36,050 bases of DNA from Candidatus Woesearchaeota archaeon CG1_02_57_44 (GTDB taxonomy: Archaea; Nanobdellota; Nanobdellia; Woesearchaeales; CG1-02-57-44). The notes beneath the pieces were generated by a model, which did no database searches, had not been told where the DNA came from, and saw nothing but the letters and a program-made list of their open reading frames with translations. Shown here in pieces: positions 31,577-36,050 of this stretch. Position numbers and translations under genes: made by a program. The stretch is from positions 1-36,050 of the forward strand of contig MNWW01000029.1 in assembly GCA_001871415.1 (NCBI GenBank), read 5' to 3'. The first letter of the stretch is position 1. Each line of letters starts with the position of its first letter.

Positions 31577-33286
31577 ATGGGGTCGCGAGGGCATGCGGGG
31601 CACGAAGATAACTCTTCGCGCTCCCGGCACATCCAGAACCATGCAAGCGCTGATGACAGCGATATCGCACCCGGTGACGCTGTCGTGCAGCTGCATCTGT
31701 TCCCGCTGTTTCCTATCCTTTTGCTCTGTGTGCTGGTCTTCACGCTAGTGTACTCGCCGCATCTGCATTATCCCTATCCGTTGCATATCGATGAGTGGCA
31801 TCACATCACAGAAGCATACTTCTTACGGGACGGGGGTTATTCCTTCTCCAGTCCATCGGCGCTGGAGTTTGGATTCCACGCCTGGCTGTGGCTGCTCTCC
31901 TTCGTCTTCGACCTGGTCAAGCTCTATGCCTTCCTGCCGGCGCTCGCGGCAGTGCTGTCTTCTCTCGTCCTGTATGTGATGATGTCGCGTGTGATGGGAC
32001 GAGCCGGCGCGACAAGCAAGGCCTCGCGGCAGGCAGGTATGTTGCGGCCTGATCTGTTGCGGCCAGGTCCGTCGCAGACAGGTATGTCGCGGACGGGCGT
32101 GTGGTACGGCCTTGCGGCAATGCTCTGCTTCGCGGCGTTGCGCAGCAACGTGTACGTCATGGGTCTCTGGTTCTATTCCCCTATGACTGCGGTCATCCCT
32201 TTGTTGTTTCTGCTCATCTATCTGCTTGCATGGCATGCGCGCGAACCGGCTGACGGTCGTCGCATCTGGTTGGTCTTGTTCCTGTATAGTATCATCGCGG
32301 TCGTGCATCCGTTGTCTGCGTCGTTCTTGCTTCCGATCCTTGTTCTCTGGTACGCGCTTCGCCGCGACCTGTTCGTCCGTGACGGTAATGCCCTGACGGT
32401 GGGAGCTGTCGTCGGGATCTGCATCGCCATGGCGATGCTTTGGCAGGGAACCACCTCGCTTACGCTGCGCAGACTCTTTGGTATGCTGGTGTTCCCTAAT
32501 TCCTGGGGGGTGCTCAATAGGCATATACCCCTCATGGAACTGTATCCTCTTGTCCTTCTGGCGCTGGCGGTAGTGGGCGCTGTGGTGTTGCTATGGAGCC
32601 GACAGCGCACGCGTGAGCATCTGCTCCTGTTGCTGTGGCCTGGCGTGCTGCTGGCGCAGAAGGTGGCGGCAGACCACCTGCAGTGGAGTGTGTTCGTCCC
32701 GTACCAGCGCCTTGTGTATTATCTCATATTAGGGCTGGTCCCCCTGAGCGCCATGGGGTTGGTGTTCCTTTCGCGCACCCTGCATCGCAGCTTGCGGAGA
32801 GCTGGGCGAGGACAATGGGGCTTGCCTGCAGCCACGCTATTGCTCATCTTGGTCTGCTTTTTTTCATTCCGCGGCTATGGACAGATCGATTCCCAGGTAG
32901 GCTTGTATCATCTCATCGATGACGCGGGTTACCATGCGCTGCTCTATCTGCGCGGTCTTCCTGGCAGCAGCGCCCTTGCTAGGCCTGAACTAGGCACCAC
33001 GCTCTATCCAGTCGCGCGCAAGCAGGGCTTTGGCAGCATGTACTTCTACGGCGATCGGGGGTTTGTGGAGCGCTTCTTCACCAAGGGCTGCACCGGAATG
33101 CAGAATGATATCGCGTGGACGCACGCGGACTACGTCATCAGTGAAGATGCGATAGACTGCGGATGGGAGCTGGTGTACGGGCCTGATGCGTCAGGGGGCG
33201 CAGGGGGCCCCGATGCGGTCTCTGTGCCTTCTGATGGCGCGACAGCACCATTCATCTACCGCACAACTCTTTTGAACAATAGCTGA
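31577..33286 (+). CDS. Multi-pass membrane protein, candidate GT-C glycosyltransferase
   Basis: A 569-residue polytopic membrane protein. After the first hydrophobic segment (about 42-60) comes the acidic loop motif LHIDEWHH (about 69-76). A DE pair just outside the first helix is the metal and catalytic motif of the GT-C superfamily (PMT/GT39, STT3-like and polymannosyl transferases), which use lipid-linked sugars. About ten more helices follow, then a soluble C-terminal domain of about 150 residues, starting after a FFSFRGYGQ segment and containing DDAGYHALLYLR and a DYVIS strand, as in many archaeal GT-C proteins. Substrate and acceptor are unknown; glycosylation of sequon-rich surface proteins such as the giant protein is an attractive inference. 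A degenerate repeat interrupts a cytosolic loop at about 150-180. Confidence 0.75.
   Translation: MGSRGHAGHEDNSSRSRHIQNHASADDSDIAPGDAVVQLHLFPLFPILLLCVLVFTLVYSPHLHYPYPLHIDEWHHITEAYFLRDGGYSFSSPSALEFGFHAWLWLLSFVFDLVKLYAFLPALAAVLSSLVLYVMMSRVMGRAGATSKASRQAGMLRPDLLRPGPSQTGMSRTGVWYGLAAMLCFAALRSNVYVMGLWFYSPMTAVIPLLFLLIYLLAWHAREPADGRRIWLVLFLYSIIAVVHPLSASFLLPILVLWYALRRDLFVRDGNALTVGAVVGICIAMAMLWQGTTSLTLRRLFGMLVFPNSWGVLNRHIPLMELYPLVLLALAVVGAVVLLWSRQRTREHLLLLLWPGVLLAQKVAADHLQWSVFVPYQRLVYYLILGLVPLSAMGLVFLSRTLHRSLRRAGRGQWGLPAATLLLILVCFFSFRGYGQIDSQVGLYHLIDDAGYHALLYLRGLPGSSALARPELGTTLYPVARKQGFGSMYFYGDRGFVERFFTKGCTGMQNDIAWTHADYVISEDAIDCGWELVYGPDASGGAGGPDAVSVPSDGATAPFIYRTTLLNNS
32032..32106 (+). repeat. Five degenerate 15-nt tandem repeats inside the GT-C gene
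   Basis: Units start at 32032, 32047, 32062, 32077 and 32092. The first, GGCAGGTATGTTGCG, and fourth, GACAGGTATGTCGCG, are most alike. The period is a multiple of three, so the array encodes five-residue repeats (such as AGMLR, PDLLR, TGMSR) in a loop between membrane helices and keeps the frame. Confidence 0.75.
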
Positions 33287-33298
33287 CTCCCCTCTTCT

Positions 33299-33847
33299 AT
33301 GGAGCCTCTGGTGCATCTCTTCCTGCCGGTGATGCTGGTGCTGGCGCTCTACCCCCGCATGGAGAAGCGGCTGGTCTGGGGGCTCTGCTTCCTCACGGTG
33401 ATCCCGGACCTGGATGTGGTCGTAGGGCATCGCAGCTTGCTGCACAACCTGCTCTTTGTCCTCCTTGTGGCTGGAGGCATCTGGCTCGCGGGCAGGAAGA
33501 CCATGGGTGAAGAGCGCGCGCGCATCGCGTCCTACCTGGCGCTCTTCTATCTCGGCTCGCACCTGCTGCTGGATATCGGCTCGCCAGGCGTCCCATTGTT
33601 CTATCCATTTTCTGACCACCTGTACGGGTTCAATTTCTATCTGCTGACCACTGCGGTCAACGGGCTGGGCAATGGGCTTGGCCTGCGGGCGCAAGGATCG
33701 ATAATCAATAATCCCTTGCAGGCGGCAACAGCCATGACCGATGCGCCCGCAGTGACCACGCTGGGCGTCGTGCTGGTAGTGCTCGTGCTGCTGCTCCTCG
33801 TGGGCAGAAAGTTATTTAAGGAACGGAGAGCCCCTCCAAAGCCATAG
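33299..33847 (+). CDS. YdjM/DUF457-like membrane-bound metal-dependent hydrolase
   Basis: A 182-residue membrane protein of the YdjM (DUF457, LexA-regulated inner membrane hydrolase) family. Diagnostic motifs are IPDLD at 35-39, HRSLLHN at 44-50 and GSHLLLDIGSPG at 86-97, with further acidic and histidine residues in FYPFSDH. These His/Asp residues lie at the ends of membrane helices and would bind a metal; phospholipase-like or phosphatase-like chemistry has been suggested for the family but is not proven. A variable loop (about 120-150) precedes a final transmembrane helix and a basic tail. The start is 12 bases after the glycosyltransferase stop, so both are probably on one message. No ribosome site is obvious. 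Confidence 0.85.
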   Translation: MEPLVHLFLPVMLVLALYPRMEKRLVWGLCFLTVIPDLDVVVGHRSLLHNLLFVLLVAGGIWLAGRKTMGEERARIASYLALFYLGSHLLLDIGSPGVPLFYPFSDHLYGFNFYLLTTAVNGLGNGLGLRAQGSIINNPLQAATAMTDAPAVTTLGVVLVVLVLLLLVGRKLFKERRAPPKP

Positions 33848-33885
33848 GGGGGCATCTGAACACGTCGCATTGGTCAGTGCCCCTG

Positions 33886-33893
33886 GTATAATG
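33886..33893 (+). promoter_or_regulatory. TATA-like box for the ParB-domain gene
   Basis: GTATAATG is centred about 22 bp before the ATG at 33911, slightly closer than ideal. No ribosome site is present, so the message may be leaderless. Confidence 0.4.
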
Positions 33894-33910
33894 AGCCATG
33901 GTTGAATAGC

Positions 33911-34717
33911 ATGCAAACGAGCCGTCTGGAGTTCCAGGACCGCATCGAATATATCCCCCTGGAGCATCTCCGCTATGCGCCGGGGAGGATACGCCAGCGA
34001 ATCAACCCGGAAGACGTGCGGAGCCTAGCCAGGACCTTCCAGACCTTTGGCATGATGCAGCCTCTGGAGGTCAATGAGCGCGATGAGGTCATCCTCGGCA
34101 CGAGGCGTCTAGCGGCGGCTAAGCTCGTCGGCCTCTCACCTATCCCGGTCATCCGGCGCAGCGTGCCTGAGCTCTACTCCCTCGAGAAGCAGCTGGTCTC
34201 TGATCTGCACACCAGGCATCTCACGATACTGGAACGCGCGCATGCGTTCCAAAACCTCCTGGAGCTCACCGGCATGAGCAAGTACGCGCTGGCCAAATAC
34301 CTCAGCCTCTCGTCGAATCTCATCTGCAGGACACTCGCTATCCTCAAGGCCAACCCCACGACCATCGCGCTGATGGAGGAGGGCAAGATAAGCCAGCGCA
34401 CCGTGACTTCGGTGCTCTACCGGCTCAAGGACAAGAGCAAGGAGGACTGGCTGATAGGCAAGATAATCCGCGAGAAGCTGACGGTTCGTCAAGCCGAGCA
34501 GCTGGTGGCGGAGATCAATGATACAGCCATACTCGCGAAGCATTTCATGCGTCATGTGCGCAGCTTCCGCACGAGTGTCACACACTTCCAGGAGAAGCAG
34601 CATGCGGTAGGCCTTGAGCCCTGCGAGCGCGCGCTCATGGAGAAAGAGCTCTCGCTCACCCTTGACCTGCTAAGAGAGACGCGCAAAGGCATCGCGTCGC
34701 CTGCCCGCGAAGGTTGA
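33911..34717 (+). CDS. ParB-domain DNA-binding protein
   Basis: 268 residues. The ParB/Spo0J N-terminal fold spans about 13-100: EYIPLEHLRYAPGRIRQR, a LARTFQTFGMMQPLEV helix, the GTRRLAAAK box at 63-71 (equivalent to GERR-x-RA) and a VSDLHTRHLTILERA segment that replaces the ENLQR box. A helix-turn-helix follows (SKYALAKYLSLSSNLICRTL, about 123-142) and a helical C-terminus, probably for dimerisation. Such proteins bind centromere-like repeats for segregation or act as regulators. No ParA is encoded here, but five 21-nt repeats lie just downstream. An upstream TTG at 33902 is a possible start. The GTRR substitution may affect CTP binding, which in canonical ParB relies on GERR. Confidence 0.87.
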   Translation: MQTSRLEFQDRIEYIPLEHLRYAPGRIRQRINPEDVRSLARTFQTFGMMQPLEVNERDEVILGTRRLAAAKLVGLSPIPVIRRSVPELYSLEKQLVSDLHTRHLTILERAHAFQNLLELTGMSKYALAKYLSLSSNLICRTLAILKANPTTIALMEEGKISQRTVTSVLYRLKDKSKEDWLIGKIIREKLTVRQAEQLVAEINDTAILAKHFMRHVRSFRTSVTHFQEKQHAVGLEPCERALMEKELSLTLDLLRETRKGIASPAREG

Positions 34718-35003
34718 TGTCCTCTCAGGATATGCGCATCTCCCTGCATGGTTGTCTTATTCAATATGGCGTCGACACGATGATCTCTGACGCGGTCCCT
34801 TGTGTCTCTTTGGTGTGTCCCCGAGATAGCGTCCTGCTGCTTTCTACCATCATCGAGAGCGGCAGAGCTGTATCGGGGCGAGGCAAGGGGATGCAGTATC
34901 AGGATGCGATACGAGAGTGTCAGGACAAGGGATGAGGGTGTCAGGGTAAGATATGCGGGTATCAGATTAAGAGCGACGGGTATCAGGATATAAGGGACTG
35001 TCG
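34718..35003 (+). other. 286-bp non-coding stretch, repeats in its second half
   Basis: The first 175 bases hold no gene I can defend; a TCTCAGGATATGCG at 34723 resembles the repeat units further on and contains the palindrome ATGCGCAT. The last 105 bases are a 21-nt repeat array described separately. A GATATAAGGG inside the final unit looks TATA-like but is only about 14 bp from the next ATG, too close for a normal promoter. Confidence 0.6.
34894..34998 (+). repeat. Five direct repeats with exact 21-nt period (iteron-like)
   Basis: The core T-[AG]-TCAG-[GA] occurs at 34897, 34918, 34939, 34960 and 34981, each exactly 21 bases apart. Units 34915-34935, 34936-34956, 34957-34977 and 34978-34998 begin [GA]-GG-G-type triplets then TRTCAGG, with looser agreement in the rest (often TAAG). 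A period of two helical turns places every core on the same DNA face, as in iterons or partition sites. It lies between a ParB-domain gene and a Wzz-like gene. Confidence 0.85.
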
Positions 35004-35981
35004 ATGAGCAGCGACCTCCATAGCAGGCTGGACGACACAACAATTAAGAATGGGCAGGCTATGCCACCTTCTGTGGCATCGACAGAAAAGCATGAGCCAA
35101 GAAGCCGCGTCCGCAAGCCGCAGCCAGGCTCCGGTTTTGCAGGTCAGCCAGCAACGTATCTTCGAGTCCTGCACGAGCATCGCAGGTTGTATCTCACGCT
35201 CCCCTTGGTAGGACTGCTGCTCGGCGCGCTCGCCGTCGTGCTCATCCCCCCACGATACGAGTCCACCGCTGTTGTCGAGCTCGCCCGGGTCAATGGCGGC
35301 TATGTCATCACTCCCATAGAGACACGTGAGCTGCTCAGCAGCGGACTGCTGCTCTCCGACCCGCTCAAGGACTTCAACATCTCGGATCATCTCGTCACCT
35401 TCATCGACAACAATCTTGACATCGAGCTCGTCAAGGAGGAGGTGGACTATCACAAGTTCTCTGTCACTCCCTATGTCAGGATCCGCCTGCGCGCCGACAC
35501 CCCGCAGCGCAGCCACGACATCCTGTCCCGGCTGGTCGAGGGCTTCCTCTCCCTGGAGGCCCTCGAGTACAATGAGCAACGAAGCCTGCTCATCACCTCC
35601 CAGGAGCGCAGGTCGCAGCTCGCCGACGAGCATGAGGCCTCCCGGAGGCAGACCATCGCCCTGTTGGACGCGCAGCTTGAGAGCGCCAGGGGCCTTCTTC
35701 AGAACACGACAGACGCCAGCGCGGCGCAGCTGCAGCTCGCCGCGCAGCAGTACATCACGGACATGGACGCGCAGCACGACGCCATCTACGAGCTGGAGCA
35801 GCAGAACCTGGAGGGCAAGCTCTCCCTCGAGGACCAGTTGACGCGCACCAAGCCCTTCCGTATAATAACACCGCCCACGCTCGCGCCGCACCAGGTCTTC
35901 CCCCGTCCAGGCATCCTGCTCGTGGGAGGATTCATTGGAGGCCTGCTCATCGCGCTGCTGTTCACGCTACGGGACGATTGA
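35004..35981 (+). CDS. Wzz/GumC-like polysaccharide co-polymerase
   Basis: 325 residues with the layout of polysaccharide chain-length determinants: a polar cytosolic N-terminus (1-60), transmembrane helix 1 (about 62-81, LYLTLPLVGLLLGALAVVLI) followed by PPRYES, a large mostly helical external region (85-290) with a coiled-coil-like stretch at about 185-285, a Pro-rich PFRIITPPTLAPHQVFPRPG motif before helix 2 (about 302-321), and a short RDD tail. The Pro/Gly-rich pre-helix motif is the family hallmark. In bacteria these proteins set the length of surface polysaccharides. Here there is no attached tyrosine-kinase domain and no Wzy or Wzx gene in view. The ATG at 35004 was taken; Met20 is an alternative. 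It is the last gene in the window. Confidence 0.87.
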   Translation: MSSDLHSRLDDTTIKNGQAMPPSVASTEKHEPRSRVRKPQPGSGFAGQPATYLRVLHEHRRLYLTLPLVGLLLGALAVVLIPPRYESTAVVELARVNGGYVITPIETRELLSSGLLLSDPLKDFNISDHLVTFIDNNLDIELVKEEVDYHKFSVTPYVRIRLRADTPQRSHDILSRLVEGFLSLEALEYNEQRSLLITSQERRSQLADEHEASRRQTIALLDAQLESARGLLQNTTDASAAQLQLAAQQYITDMDAQHDAIYELEQQNLEGKLSLEDQLTRTKPFRIITPPTLAPHQVFPRPGILLVGGFIGGLLIALLFTLRDD

Positions 35982-36050
35982 ACGCGTGACCCTCGCAGCG
36001 CTCGCTTGCCTCACAGCCCCTTTCCTCAGATCACCTTCCCCCCTCCCTCC
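35982..36050. other. Right edge, pyrimidine-rich non-coding end
   Basis: Nothing coding is visible after the Wzz-like stop. The last 40 bases are C/T-rich (for example CTTCCCCCCTCCCTCC at 36035-36050), reminiscent of the tract at the left edge. It may be the start of a longer tract beyond the window. Confidence 0.4.

Noticed and set aside
34717-34935. A 72-codon frame starting in the ParB stop codon (TGATG overlap)
   Set aside because: It runs into the 21-nt repeat array, has mixed codon use, no ribosome site and no recognisable fold. The overlap alone is weak support.
34894-34998. The 21-nt array as a CRISPR
   Set aside because: Units are contiguous and degenerate with no unique spacers, and no cas gene is nearby.

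Overview
The window looks archaeal, most likely from a DPANN lineage related to Woesearchaeota or Pacearchaeota. The evidence is an archaeal TrmI-type tRNA methyltransferase next to a DUF99 protein, a translin-family protein, a DacZ-like diadenylate cyclase domain, an intron-containing tRNA-Cys whose CCA is not encoded, TATA boxes about 25 bp upstream of several start codons (leaderless style), and FlaI/FlaJ-like pilus genes beside small membrane proteins of a kind I associate with DPANN genomes. The lineage is inferred; no rRNA marker is present.

Left block (1-15.9 kb, minus strand): an AbrB/MazE-type regulator overlaps the start of a giant gene of about 4,560 codons. The giant product is a sequon-rich, secreted, multi-domain surface protein with a C-terminal membrane anchor and a small cytoplasmic tail. 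It is followed by trmI and a DUF99 gene that overlap as ATGA.

Middle block (16-22 kb): tRNA-Cys with a 55-nt intron, a YkgJ-like cysteine-cluster protein, an unrecognised soluble protein and a broken PspC gene, all on the minus strand. A plus-strand cluster follows: translin, diadenylate cyclase-like protein (ATGA-coupled), M20 peptidase and MBL-fold hydrolase.

Pilus/secretion block (22.2-31.5 kb): three small multi-pass membrane proteins (plus), two coiled-coil proteins (minus, each with its own promoter), then a plus operon of a 49-residue ribbon-helix-helix regulator, a FlaI/TadA-like ATPase, a five-helix membrane protein and a double-domain FlaJ/TadC-like platform protein. This resembles the core of an archaellum-like or type IV pilus-like machine. 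No pilin or prepilin peptidase is visible. A small helical module recurs in the giant protein's cytoplasmic tail, in the membrane protein between ATPase and platform, and in one coiled-coil protein, hinting that the giant surface protein and the machine may be connected.

Right block (31.5-36 kb): a GT-C-type membrane glycosyltransferase candidate, a YdjM-like membrane hydrolase, a ParB-domain protein, an array of five 21-nt direct repeats, and a Wzz/GumC-like polysaccharide co-polymerase. This end looks concerned with cell-surface glycans, which fits the density of N-glycosylation sequons in the giant protein.
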